Shown here in pieces: positions 36,801-45,620 of a DNA stretch of 64,000 nt (position 1 is the first letter of the stretch; every line of letters starts with the position of its first letter). The notes beneath the pieces were generated by a model. It had not been told where the DNA came from, made no database searches, and was given only the letters and a program-made list of their open reading frames with translations. A program made the translations under genes and the position numbers. This DNA comes from Xanthocytophaga flava (lineage in GTDB: Bacteria > Bacteroidota > Bacteroidia > Cytophagales > 172606-1), in contig JASJOS010000007.1 of assembly GCA_030068525.1 (NCBI GenBank), positions 372,001 to 436,000 on the forward strand, in the 5' to 3' direction.

Positions 36801-37282
36801 TTATCTAATCCTTTCTCACCGGTACCTATCCACATTATTCCTCTTGAGTCATTATATAATTCATAAATAAAATTGGAACTAATAGTATGGTTTGTATTTT
36901 CGTGTGCTAACCGTGTAAAATTGTCTAATCGCTTATTATATATATAAACTCCTCCACCCCACGTACCTATCCAAATATCTCCATTTTTATCCTCTGACAA
37001 AGCCATTATAGCATGATTGATAGGAACTACACTATTACCTGTACTTTGCCTATATGTATGAAATGTGTAGCCATTAAATTTGTTTAGCCCATCTTCTGTT
37101 GCGATCCATATAAAACCATCCTGATCCTGAAGTATTTCTCGTATATAATTGTGTGAAAGTCCTTCTTTGACTGTATATCTTTTAAAACTTAATTCAGATT
37201 GCGGAAATCCTATTCCTATAAATACAATTATTAATAGTATACTAAGTAGATTTACTCTTATAAATATATAGTTACAATTCAT
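33881..37282 (-). CDS. propeller-type sensor histidine kinase (two 7-bladed propellers, no receiver domain)
   Basis: About 1,133 residues from ATG 37282 (a longer frame reaches 37324; this start gives a good signal segment 'LLSILLIIVFIGIGFPQ'). The periplasmic part has 14 propeller repeats of the form 'D..G.[IL]W[IV]GT..GGL...D', enough for two seven-bladed propellers. A Y_Y_Y domain follows ('YRLKGFVDETWQNVGD'), then one membrane helix ('WARVIMLLGIFSMFITIYYL'), a long coiled coil, a HisKA helix with the phospho-acceptor in 'VSHDIRAPLSSLL', and an ATPase domain ('NLFSNAIKYQK', 'DNGIGIEKG', 'GSGIGLYIV'). Hybrid receiver and HTH domains of canonical hybrid two-component systems are absent, so a separate regulator is expected. 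It probably senses an extracellular glycan or other ligand. Confidence 0.93.
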   Translation of the reverse strand: MNCNYIFIRVNLLSILLIIVFIGIGFPQSELSFKRYTVKEGLSHNYIREILQDQDGFIWIATEDGLNKFNGYTFHTYRQSTGNSVVPINHAIMALSEDKNGDIWIGTWGGGVYIYNKRLDNFTRLAHENTNHTISSNFIYELYNDSRGIMWIGTGEKGLDKVDITNFKVTNYSYNPNDKQSISHNRAISIAEDQEGNLWVGTLGGGLNCLNIKTGKFKKFNHSEKDSRSLSDNNAYCVYNDHKNRLWVGTWDKGLNLLDKTTGKFTHFQYKEGNNTSICNDQVWTITETKDKVLCVGTDNGLSLYNEKDGRFYNYQNDPFDIRSLSSNSIKSLYTDREGRLWIGTYNSGLNMYDKYLVQMGHYYKKITANTITHNDISSFLEDDEGNILIGSDGGGLTIFDRKMNNAMHYQYKVKKKNGIGGNKLKTILQDKKGRIWIGFWGSGLDYFDKKRKEFTHFRKAIQQDGKHLNSDNITCMAEDKDGILWLGTFGGGINTFDPESHTFTYYVPDVQDTTSVSDILIWAVLVDTHNNIWIGTSNGRLNLFDPEKKRFIKVPLITSQETSHAIFDLLEDSKGRLWIGTGGGGIKVLDRNRHIIGTFTKANGLPSNNINAIEEDNQGNIWVSTNQGIARISPQTKKIKVFDSNDGLQGLQFNRRASLKLASGKLLFGGNNGFNFFNPSDLLIPSAKYPVVFVDFQIFNKPVTIGSSSPLKQQISESDRIVLSYQQSVFSIEYAALNYTTPEKVQYKYRLKGFVDETWQNVGDVRKVTYTNLDPGKYTFEVTTLQDDGSNGNIRSLVIVVVPPWWKTWWARVIMLLGIFSMFITIYYLRLKNIQRANLLLEKEVKTRTEDLQLANRALVEKNQLIQEQKEEIEAQAEELIESNNEIRSINLRLEEHVDIRTADLKKTNQELDNFVYRVSHDIRAPLSSLLGLIGLMQEETNLDQLSSYLEMAQRSIHKLDGFVKDILDYSRNSRTTLDRKQIDFSVLVDNIWKELEYMENASRLDIIKEYELYKPFWSDENRLRVVFRNLFSNAIKYQKIREPHPFLKIKVTTNENDAVITIEDNGIGIEKGHLDKVFGMFYRGSAQSTGSGIGLYIVKETIEKLNGSIQLHSEYGKGTSFTIRLPGIENN

Positions 37283-37613
37283 CCTATAATCATTTAATAA
37301 GCTAATCGTTAACAAAATACTCAAGATCTTCTATTGTATTTTATCCGGATTATAACATAATCATCTCTACAATCAGAACTATTGTCTTTCTTGGCAAACC
37401 TTACTTTTCACTATTGATCATGTGGCCTAATCCAATTTACAGCAATTAAATTATAATAACCTTTTTTCAGCAAAATTTATATTTCATCTTTTTATATAAC
37501 TATTTTAACATAACTCAATAACAAAAATTGCACAATTGTGTACGCAATTTTTACATACAAGACAAAAAAATCGCAAGCTGTTTAGCTTGCGATAGGGATA
37601 GGGTATGATTCAT
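37283..37613. other. gene-free spacer between the sensor kinase and TPR genes
   Basis: About 330 AT-rich bases, including the TPR gene terminator at 37570-37593 and the presumed sensor kinase promoter. Nothing else was found. Confidence 0.45.
37570..37593 (-). terminator. hairpin terminator of the TPR gene
   Basis: atcgcaagct (37570-37579) pairs perfectly with agcttgcgat (37584-37593), 4-base loop. On the minus strand it is followed by seven T. It lies 20 bases past the TPR stop. Confidence 0.9.
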
Positions 37614-39425
37614 TTATTGAGTATCACCTCTAAGATTACGATATCTTTTCCTTGCTTCGACTACGTAAATACTACCGGGATACTTAATTAAAAAGTTTTT
37701 ATACATCTCCATAGCTTCTTCTTTCTTTCCAAGTTTTTCCTCTTTCAGCTTTGCTATTAAAAACTCTGCATCATCACTTAAAATATCATATCCATACTCT
37801 GTCACAATTTTCTGTAGTTTTTCGACTGCCACTTCACTGTTACCTCTTTTCATATATATCTGAGCCTGTTGCCAGAGAATTTCATCAGCCAGACTATGTC
37901 CTGCATAGGTTGTCATCATATGATTAAGCTTTTCCAACGCTTCTTCATCTCTATTTTGAAATAATAACAGTTCGACATTAGCATATTCACTCATTGCCTC
38001 ACCTGTACTATCTAATCCCGTATTATCTTGTATGAGGATACTCAATGACATAGCATCATTAGCAATCTCTCGTGATGTTGCCAGTTTCAAGATATCAAGA
38101 TGTTCTTGAGCTAGCTGAAAATCACCTTTGAAATAATTCAAACGGGCATTCCGCAATTTGGCATCGTAACCCAAAGGACTATCTTTTTCATCTTTCTCCA
38201 CTTGTGAATAAATGAGAGTTGCTTCCCAGGGTTCACTTTTAAGTAAATAGATATCTCCTAAGTCTAACTTACATTTATCGATAAATCGCTGATCCGTTCG
38301 AGCAATTTTAATAGCATCCTGGAGAAGAGTTATTGCCGTGTCTTTTTCATTTAAATAGAATCCATACAGTAAAGCAGTACTTCTCATTGCCTCAACCGTT
38401 TTAGGGCTCCGTCCAAGTTCGCTCAGTAAAATTTTATAATCTCCTATCAATGAACTTATTGCACCTTTATCCACAGGATATGCATTTTTCACTAGTTCTT
38501 CTTTTGCATTCACAAGATATCGCCTTGCCATAGGATAATTATTACTTTGCGGATATTCTTTCACCAGATATTCAAAAATTTCACTTGCAGCTTTGTAATC
38601 CTTATTTTGCAAACTTATTTGTCCTATTTCCATCAATCGTTGTCCTTCCATTTTCATCCTGCGATCAATTGCCCTTGCCTGCAAAAAAGCCCGATGAAAA
38701 TCTTTTTGTTGCATGTAGAACCAAATAAGCAAATCATTATAGACGATTTGATTGGGTTCCTTCTGAAGTTTTGCAAGTAATACTTTCTCAAGCTTTTCAA
38801 AATCCTCAGGTTTTTCCAGATCATCTTGCATAGCATTCTGAACCACAACCAAATTATCATGTGCTTCTGCAGCAATACTTACATACTCATCTAGCATCTT
38901 TTCTGTCTCTCCGCTGCTTTTATAAAGATGTGCTAGCTGGAAGGCATATTCACTAGGGCTCCCGCTGCTTTTACGAGCCTCTAGATACATTTTCTCAGTC
39001 CAGTCGGGATGCTGGTTCTCGAGCAGGTATTGAGCGATCTGGTGAATCTGCTGAGCGTTCTTTTTAATATCGTCTATCAACCGGTTCACACTTTTCTGTG
39101 CATCCTCTTTTTTTCCTTGCAAATCCTGGATCACGGCCAGTTCTGCTTTATAAACGGGTTGCTCCGAACTAGACTTAGCCTGTTTCTTTAAAAATTTCTC
39201 TGCTTCATCCCAAGCTTGCAACTTTTGTAATGTCTGAACATATTTCCTTTGTACTACTGGCACCACCCGTTCTTCTTTTATCAACTTTCGATAAATCTCT
39301 CTTGCCTTCTCAGGTTCATTTTGTTGAAGATATTCATCTGCGAGTTTAATTTCCTGTTGCTGGCCCCAGCACATCAACACTGACAGTATCCCGAATGTCA
39401 GTGTCAGCAGTACTTGTTTTTTCAT
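37614..39425 (-). CDS. secreted tetratricopeptide-repeat protein
   Basis: About 603 residues from ATG 39425 (a longer frame reaches 39467; I chose the ATG that gives a clear signal peptide, 'MKKQVLLTLTFGILSVLMC', ending near the AQ-less WGQQQ). The mature protein is a string of TPR motifs, e.g. 'LADEYLQQNEPEKAREIYRKL', 'AAEIFEYLVKEYPQSNNYPMA', 'ILWQQAQIYMKRGNSEVAVEKL' and 'EAMEMYKNFLIKYPGSIYVVEARKRY'. Tetratricopeptide repeats form protein-binding superhelices; in Bacteroidota such proteins often sit in the periplasm as assembly partners. The specific partner is unknown. It lies next to the DnaA-box cluster, with its promoter presumably inside the AT-rich edge. Confidence 0.9.
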   Translation of the reverse strand: MKKQVLLTLTFGILSVLMCWGQQQEIKLADEYLQQNEPEKAREIYRKLIKEERVVPVVQRKYVQTLQKLQAWDEAEKFLKKQAKSSSEQPVYKAELAVIQDLQGKKEDAQKSVNRLIDDIKKNAQQIHQIAQYLLENQHPDWTEKMYLEARKSSGSPSEYAFQLAHLYKSSGETEKMLDEYVSIAAEAHDNLVVVQNAMQDDLEKPEDFEKLEKVLLAKLQKEPNQIVYNDLLIWFYMQQKDFHRAFLQARAIDRRMKMEGQRLMEIGQISLQNKDYKAASEIFEYLVKEYPQSNNYPMARRYLVNAKEELVKNAYPVDKGAISSLIGDYKILLSELGRSPKTVEAMRSTALLYGFYLNEKDTAITLLQDAIKIARTDQRFIDKCKLDLGDIYLLKSEPWEATLIYSQVEKDEKDSPLGYDAKLRNARLNYFKGDFQLAQEHLDILKLATSREIANDAMSLSILIQDNTGLDSTGEAMSEYANVELLLFQNRDEEALEKLNHMMTTYAGHSLADEILWQQAQIYMKRGNSEVAVEKLQKIVTEYGYDILSDDAEFLIAKLKEEKLGKKEEAMEMYKNFLIKYPGSIYVVEARKRYRNLRGDTQ

Positions 39426-39469
39426 TTTGCGAAATGTGTGTGTGTGTCTTTTCATATAACCGTTCAAGT

Positions 39470-39920
39470 CCTTTCTTTCTTATATATAATATTAATTCTT
39501 TTTTTAAATAAAATCTAATACTACCATTAGTCCGTGGATAAGTGGAAAAGTGGAAAACCGGATAGAATAAGTTTGCAAGTGTCAATAGTTTGTGGATAAG
39601 TAGGTCGTTATCCACATATTTATCCACACTTTTCCACAAGATTCTCAGTATTTTTCATAAGTTATACACATTTTCCTGAATTTTTTACTTGTGCATAAGA
39701 AGTTGTTCACATGTGTGGATAAGTGTAGGGGTAAATTGTGGATAAGTATAGGTTTATCCACTTTTTGGTCAGGATAGAATAATGAGGTTTGAGTTATCCG
39801 CTTTGGATAAACGCTAGATAAACACTAAATGGGTCTTTATCCACTCGAGTTTTCCACTAATCCACAGAGTTATCCACATTGTTTTATTTTTTTGCTAAGA
39901 AAAAATAGACCTTAAATCAG
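39470..39920. other. candidate chromosomal replication origin (oriC)
   Basis: Twelve DnaA-box-like 9-mers lie within 346 bases (39533-39878). Six are perfect TTATCCACA: 39608-39616, 39620-39628 and 39870-39878 on +, and 39591-39599, 39714-39722 and 39737-39745 on -. TTATACACA is at 39662-39670. Eight-of-nine matches are at 39533-39541 (-), 39630-39638, 39754-39762, 39837-39845 and 39858-39866. AT-rich tracts at 39476-39522 and 39880-39910 could be the unwinding element. mnmG, a classic origin neighbour, is 8 kb away, and parS-like sites are 10 kb away. dnaA is not in the window, as is common in Bacteroidota. Confidence 0.85.
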
Positions 39921-40826
39921 AACATCCCTTCTTGATCTTTTGATTTTGTGTTTTGGGAGAGTATTTTATACAATGAAAGTCGAAGTGGAATTTTGAAAGT
40001 AAAATCTGTGAAAAGTTGCCTTTACTCAATAGAATAGCCGTTCTTTCCTATTTTTAAGAAAAGAAAATATTCTTTGGTTATAAGATCCTTGGATCTATCT
40101 GAAAGCTGTCAATATGTCAGTTTTGTTCGTGTATTATAAAGTGTTTGTTATGCGAACTTTTACTAAAATGACCAATTAGTTTTTGATAAGTGTTGTCTTA
40201 TCGATTTTCACAATCCGGGTCCTATCATTATGATTTACTAGGAGGAGACTTTTAGTCTCTGCTCCTCTAACCATATTGGCAAAAGTTTTTGAGCCAAATG
40301 ATTTTTCTATCTTTTCATTTTCTGCACAATCTCATTTTGCTTCTTTGTATATCTTGTTCATCTAGCTGATTCTATCTGGAGTTTTAGAGAGCACATCTCC
40401 GGTCACAACTCTCAACTGAATTCCGATTCAGCATCTACATTGTTCATTTGTTTAAGAGTACATGACTTAGAGAGTCGATGATATCAGATTGGAAACAATA
40501 AGACCGTCGTTGTTTTGAACTTGCTTGTTTATCACGTCAGAATAAAAGGATCACCTGATTTATTATGATCTTTTCTGTCTCTCAGAATTTGGTTCAACGC
40601 TTAAATGAGTATCAACTTCATGAGTTTACTACACCCGATATAATCCTGGTTTTATATATCTTTCTAAGAAGATGTCTACATAATTTTGTAGAGTTACAGA
40701 CTCATCTTCTGTCTCACATTTTCACTTCTTTTAAAGACTATAGCTTTGTTCGTATTTCTCGAAATAATCCTGGCTTGTTATAACATCTACTCATTGGGTT
40801 TCTTCACAATAAATTAGACCTCCTCT

Positions 40827-41009
40827 TAGAGGTTGTCTAAAATTATTTTACAAAGGCTGCAAATGCAGATAATAATAAAGTTCTTTATGAACTAAAACAC
40901 ATAGGCTGCACCTTCATCAGGCTGAGCAGCCTGCGCCGGCAAAATAGTCTTGGTTTGCTCTAAAACTTGCTCTTTTCACTTCTTTACTAATAAGTTAGAC
41001 AACCTCCTA
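40827..41009. mobile_element. MITE-like element with terminal inverted repeats
   Basis: tagaggttgtctaa (40827-40840) and ttagacaacctccta (40995-41009) are inverted copies differing by one inserted base; the core gaggttgtctaa is perfect. The 183-bp interval has no coding capacity. The ends resemble those of IS5-like insertion sequences. A degenerate third copy of the end (ttagacctcctc, 40814-40825) lies just outside the left edge, in opposite orientation. No clear target duplication was found. Confidence 0.5.
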
Positions 41010-42539
41010 GCGAAAATATTTGGTTTTACAAATTGTACTTCTATTTATGAACACTCGAATGTAAAGTCTGTATATGTTTTGATTACCTTATTTTTCTTTT
41101 TTAATACTATCATTTGATGAGCTCTATTCTTCTTTACATTGATTGATCTATGCCTTGATTTTTTCCTTAGTATGCTTGTTCAGAGCCACCATATTTTCCT
41201 TATGGAAGGCTTTTCTATAACTAAAAATATCTATCCGTTTACAATTTGGGCCTTTGAAATCTGAAGTAATCCAGATTAGATACTCTCTCATTTACAATTA
41301 AGAGAGTAATTACTTTAATAGATATCTTGTGAAGAATGCCTATTTCTATCAGCTTGATAGAAGAGTTTTCAACCTGGTTTCTAATTCAAGAAAGGCTCTC
41401 ATCATCAGTTTATTATTTTACAGAAGTAGTATTATATAATTTTAAAAACGTTCAATCCGTATATTTTAGAGTAAGCCCAAATTATCCTATAGCTGACGAT
41501 AGGAGAGGTGGCAACATACATTTTCATTCCTTAAGAATAGAATGGTAGGAAAATCTACCCTGTACTCATTATAAATTATTAAGCAGTTTCACCTTTTGTA
41601 TACATTGTTCTCACATACATCTTCTTTTTATAAAGAGAAAAGCTGTATTTCCTGCTCATCGAGACTTTGCCCGATTAAATCAATAACGAGCCTGTAGGAA
41701 AATACACGGTTTCCTATTTGTTATATTAATATATCTTTAAAGCCCTATAAGTTATATTCTCGTCAACACTACCATACCTCACATGTCATCTTGATTTATA
41801 TGGTAAATAGATAGTAAACTACCCTAGTCGACTTCTTGTAGATTAAATATTTAGTCTCTGATTGAGATGTATTTTAAATTATTTATGAGGAGTGTCAATG
41901 TACCTGGTTTGTATGGTTCTGCTAGTTGATTCTATTGGTTTGATAATGTCTTTTTTACTACTATAATCATCTGTCACAATACCTTTTTATACTTCATAAG
42001 TAGTGTTTTTTTATTGAATAAATACAAAATTGCACTTCAATTATACTCATAAGCTGCTGATTTTCAAAGAGAAATATAGGTTATTTTCACGGTTTTATAC
42101 TATTGTTTTTTGTTTGAATCTGTATTTATGTAGCGTAAAAAATGTGTTTTGAGTAAGGGTAGTACCTATACAAGACAGGAGTTAGCCGTGGTTAGTTTTC
42201 CTTAATGCTATACTATATTCTGGTGATTTCTCCACTCACGTGATTTTGAGGAAAAGGCTAATACTATGAAATTCGTATTCAGTCTTGGAAATGGCTATTA
42301 TCCTTTGATGATGGTTATAAGAACTTTAAGCTGTTTTTATAAGTTGATTGCGGAGTGGGGATAACTTTGTTTATATACTGTTTAGGTGTTCAACCTGAAT
42401 ACTTTGAAGCTGATTTCTTGATTGTGCATATTCACTATAAACATGCCAGACTTGGGCAAGAGGTATTTCTGTACAACAGGCAACTATATAAAGACAAGCT
42501 ATCTTCCTGCTTGATTGAATCTTGCATAGGGTTTCAATT

Positions 42540-42960
42540 ATTTTTGTTTGCGCATAATTCAATACAAGGCTCCTGAATGAGGATGACTCGATTGCCCTAC
42601 CATGTAAGAAGTTTTTAATCAGAACTCAAGGCGGATTTGTATTTGTGCATAACTTCCATTACTTTTTGTTTTGCTGTGAATTCACGGCAAGAGACCTCAT
42701 GCGTATAACTCACAGCAAAAACTTTTTTGGCCTGAACTCAGGTTGCATTTAACTTTGACTGGTATTCCGGTAAAAATAAAATCAACTGGAACTCCAGTTA
42801 TTTTCTGGTCTGTGCGTAACTCACAGCAAGCAGAGAACACGATGAGAATTTACCGCAAGCATCCAATGTCTCCATAGAAGTATGTCCTGCTATCAGTGGG
42901 ATGTGGGCAACAAAGCTTTTGACATGAATTAAAGGCAAGTATTAAGTCTAATTATTTTCC
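42540..42960. repeat. cluster 1 of dispersed repeat (core TGCGCATAACTCACNGCAA)
   Basis: Imperfect copies of the 19-base core occur at about 42547-42569, 42644-42660, 42673-42690, 42699-42719 and 42811-42829, with weaker tails near 42850 and 42925. Between them lies 'tttgactggtattccgg' and the near-palindrome aactggaactccagtt (42784-42799). The same core and the 'gactggagttcc' partner reappear at 59.1-59.34 kb. Confidence 0.65.
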
Positions 42961-43254
42961 ATGACTTTTCAATTTTGATGATCGAGGTAGTCGTTCAAAT
43001 AGAAAGACATTCAAATGTTTGTGCAGACTTAAATTGAGAGCAACAGCCGTGACTTGAGTATAAAGAGGTTGTATTGTGATATGTTATTCAGATTTGTAAT
43101 CTTACCTAAACAAGGTTTTACCCTTAACGCAGTGCGTACTCAACACTATTAACTCAATTATTTTCTCTTAGTTGCTTTTTCTTAAAAAAAAATATTCTCT
43201 TTCTTTCTGAGCTCCTCTGTCCTTATAGGCTTTCTCTCCCTGTTTTTCTGAAAG

Positions 43255-43520
43255 AATACTTCATCACTTTCTTCCTGAAAGGATATTCTCTCTTGCTGTC
43301 CTTCTGTAAGACACTTTTGACAAATAGAGCTATGCTTATTTCTTGAGAGAAGATTATCTCTAAGTACAAAAGTTGCCGGTCTTGCCATTCCTGTTCCGCT
43401 CACGCACATGCCATGAGTGGCAGGCAAGTCGTGACAGGCAAGTCGTGACAGGAAGGTCCTTTCAGGAATTCATTGAGAAAAAGTATGCGAAAGGAGAGGA
43501 CAGCAATGAAAAAGGAGCAT
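43255..43520. repeat. degenerate ~270-bp element, copy A
   Basis: This stretch aligns with 47005-47285: both contain 'tccttctg.aag..acttttgaca', 'gagct.tgctt', 'gattttctc/gattatctc' and the exact 19-mer gagaaaaagtatgcgaaag (43475-43493 and 47244-47262). In both, the last part can be read as '..EKKYAK..'. Copy A also contains a tandem 14-bp duplication (ggcaagtcgtgaca, 43423-43436 and 43437-43450). Identity outside these blocks is moderate. It may be an old mobile element or a decayed gene pair. Confidence 0.55.
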
Positions 43521-43730
43521 AAACATAAAAAGGGTTTGGTATCTTTTTCAGAGAGGAAGATCAATGAATAATGCTAAAGGGAGAATATTTTGCGAGAAGG
43601 AAGAGGAGGCATTAGTAACATACAAGATACTTTGGCTCTGTCCAGCTATTTATATGAGTCGTTTACTAAAGTTTTATACATACGTTTGTGCCAAGTTAGC
43701 CAGGATATTTTTGGCCTTTCGGGAGAGAAA

Positions 43731-43764
43731 CAAGAAAGGATTGAGTCAACTCAATCCTTTCTTG
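43731..43764 (-). terminator. hairpin terminator of the Ig-like lipoprotein gene
   Basis: A 15-bp perfect stem (43731-43745 with 43750-43764), 4-base loop, lies 29 bases past the stop of the minus-strand gene; the trailing T-run is weak. Confidence 0.75.
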
Positions 43765-43792
43765 TTCTTACAATTCTTCCGTCTATTGAAGA

Positions 43793-45523
43793 CTATGGCA
43801 TGGAGATATTTTGATCTGTCAATTCCCAGTTTTCTTTGAGTTTGATTTTTTCAGGTTTGAAAATTATATCCTCTGCTATTCTACGATCTTTGAAACTGGC
43901 CGGGTCCCATTTTCCATTGTTATTCTGATCAATTACTACTCTTAGATTATAATCTCCAGCAGAAAGGTAACGAAACATGTAATTACGTTGGTTTCTTGAT
44001 TCTGCTACTACTTTACCACTATTATCTACAAGCTGAACTATAAAGTATTTTTCCTTTGTATTTACTGTTCCACTCATCGTACCATATCTTTCAGGATCTT
44101 TTATACTATGATCTGTTTTGATTGCTTTTGCAGTATCATTTTCGACGCTAAAGAAAGTTTCTTTGGGTGCCTCAAACCGTACACCAGTTTTTACTTCAAC
44201 TTTCTTATTCAGAGTTAATCGGGTATACGAGTTATTCCATTGGAAATCTTTTGGGATATCAAGCGGAATAGGAGTGAGGGTATCAGCAAGTAACCGTATT
44301 TTAGAAAGATCATATCTCGTAACAGGCTTAGAAAAGGAGACGATGTATTGAAAATCCTTTAAGACAGGCTCGCTGTTGCCAGGTTGTGTTCCTACTTCAA
44401 AAGGGAATTTAGTCTTGCGCTTTAGCTGTTTTTCATCTAATTGATCAAACTTGATCTTTACAGGTATTTGGGCAATGTTTTGTGCAGAGTCTTGTGCTAT
44501 TACCTGTATTGAAAGACTATCGTACGATTGTATTGTATTGTACAGATATATTGTTTTAGGTACTTTAGGATCTATTATATAAGCTAGTTTTTTAGTGGAA
44601 TCGTCCATGCGGATTTCTGCATTGATTAACCCTTCATTCATTTCTATCCTATAAAGGTCACTCTGAGTAGACTTACTACTTATTTTAGGTGGATTTTCAT
44701 CTACTACACTTACTTTAATGTCTAAGTTTACTTTACTACTGTCGGCTATTTGTAATGTTTTTGGAAGAAAACCTATTTTCTCTTTCTCCTGGTTGTAACG
44801 TTGATTATTGTCTTTTTCATTTAACGCATACATTTTATAGTTGTCTTCATGTATATTCTCCAGGTGATAATACCCTTTCTTATCTGTTTTTGTAAAATAG
44901 TAAGGTTTATCTTTGACAATGTCCAGTGTATCGTCTGTTCTATATAATGAAACTACTGCATTTTCTACTGGTTGCCCTGTTTCCAGATCCTTTATGATTC
45001 CTTCTATCGATAATGTATCTAATCCTGGTCCAGTACTGAATACAACTTTTGCATCCTTAGCAATATTTTTTTCGGTAATGTCTTTAATTGCGTTTCGTAA
45101 ATTAATTGTGTAAGTAGTATTAGGTTTATCAAAAGGTTTATTAAATGTCAGAATAAGACCATTTTTATTGGCTTTGTATTCATACTCTGTTCCTACATTA
45201 GGTGTTACAATTAGTTCCTGCTGAAGATTTTCTACCTGGATATATTCATCAAAAGTAAAGACTACTACCTTTCCTTTATAGTCACGGCTCTTGTTTTCTG
45301 GAATAATCTTCACCAATTTTGGCGCAAGAGTATCTTTGGGACCACCGCTAGGCGCTCCCTGCAGCGCACATTGAGTAAAGAGAAACGGAATAAAAATCAA
45401 AGTTAAACAAGTAAAGATGATAGAAAACGGTTGTGCTTTTGTATCGGATATACTTGCTGAAGGTTGAACTTCTGAAGTTGTATTTAGGTGTGTATTAACT
45501 TGTGGTTGCATTGACACTTTCAT
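43793..45523 (-). CDS. Ig-like (SbsA-type) domain lipoprotein
   Basis: A 576-residue protein. After an unusually long N-terminus (about 30 polar residues) comes a membrane/lipoprotein signal ending 'FLFTQC', with the likely acylated cysteine near residue 51. Then 'QGAPSGGPKDTLAPKLVKIIPEN', the fixed opening of this Bacteroidota family, leads into a SbsA-type Ig-like domain ('VVVFTFDEYIQVENL', 'GLILTFNKPFDKPNTTYTINL'). A carboxypeptidase-regulatory-like fold follows ('IEGIIKDLETGQPVENAVVSLY'), and the C-terminus has 'NYMFRYLSAGDYNLRVVIDQNNNGKWD'. It is probably an outer-surface or periplasmic structural lipoprotein. A shorter start is possible. Confidence 0.85.
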   Translation of the reverse strand: MKVSMQPQVNTHLNTTSEVQPSASISDTKAQPFSIIFTCLTLIFIPFLFTQCALQGAPSGGPKDTLAPKLVKIIPENKSRDYKGKVVVFTFDEYIQVENLQQELIVTPNVGTEYEYKANKNGLILTFNKPFDKPNTTYTINLRNAIKDITEKNIAKDAKVVFSTGPGLDTLSIEGIIKDLETGQPVENAVVSLYRTDDTLDIVKDKPYYFTKTDKKGYYHLENIHEDNYKMYALNEKDNNQRYNQEKEKIGFLPKTLQIADSSKVNLDIKVSVVDENPPKISSKSTQSDLYRIEMNEGLINAEIRMDDSTKKLAYIIDPKVPKTIYLYNTIQSYDSLSIQVIAQDSAQNIAQIPVKIKFDQLDEKQLKRKTKFPFEVGTQPGNSEPVLKDFQYIVSFSKPVTRYDLSKIRLLADTLTPIPLDIPKDFQWNNSYTRLTLNKKVEVKTGVRFEAPKETFFSVENDTAKAIKTDHSIKDPERYGTMSGTVNTKEKYFIVQLVDNSGKVVAESRNQRNYMFRYLSAGDYNLRVVIDQNNNGKWDPASFKDRRIAEDIIFKPEKIKLKENWELTDQNISMP

Positions 45524-45620
45524 CTTTCTTGAATCGGTAAAGTACTTTCAGTAGTTAGTTGCTATACTTACTTTATTGGATCTTTCTGTAATAAGGCCTT
45601 TTGTATCCAGATAACTATTG

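Larger units (their letters stand above)
39921..43730. other. 3.8-kb gene-free region next to the origin
   Basis: Six-frame reading finds only short frames without recognisable domains or convincing starts; the longest is 91 residues, at the right edge. The region is AT-rich, contains a MITE-like element (40827-41009), a cluster of the TGCGCATAACTCAC repeat (42540-42960), a degenerate 270-bp element (43255-43520) and scattered hairpins. The rest of the window is close to 90 percent coding, so this is exceptional. It may be origin-flanking DNA, decayed genes or carriers of unrecognised RNAs. Confidence 0.6.

Noticed and set aside
39535-39650. Iteron cluster of a plasmid origin
   Set aside because: The motif is the DnaA box itself rather than a plasmid-specific iteron, there is no rep gene nearby, and the neighbours are chromosomal housekeeping genes.
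43564-43839. 91-residue plus-strand frame near the end of the gene-free region
   Set aside because: It spans the hairpin terminator of the Ig-like gene and runs into that gene's 3' end; there is no recognisable domain.
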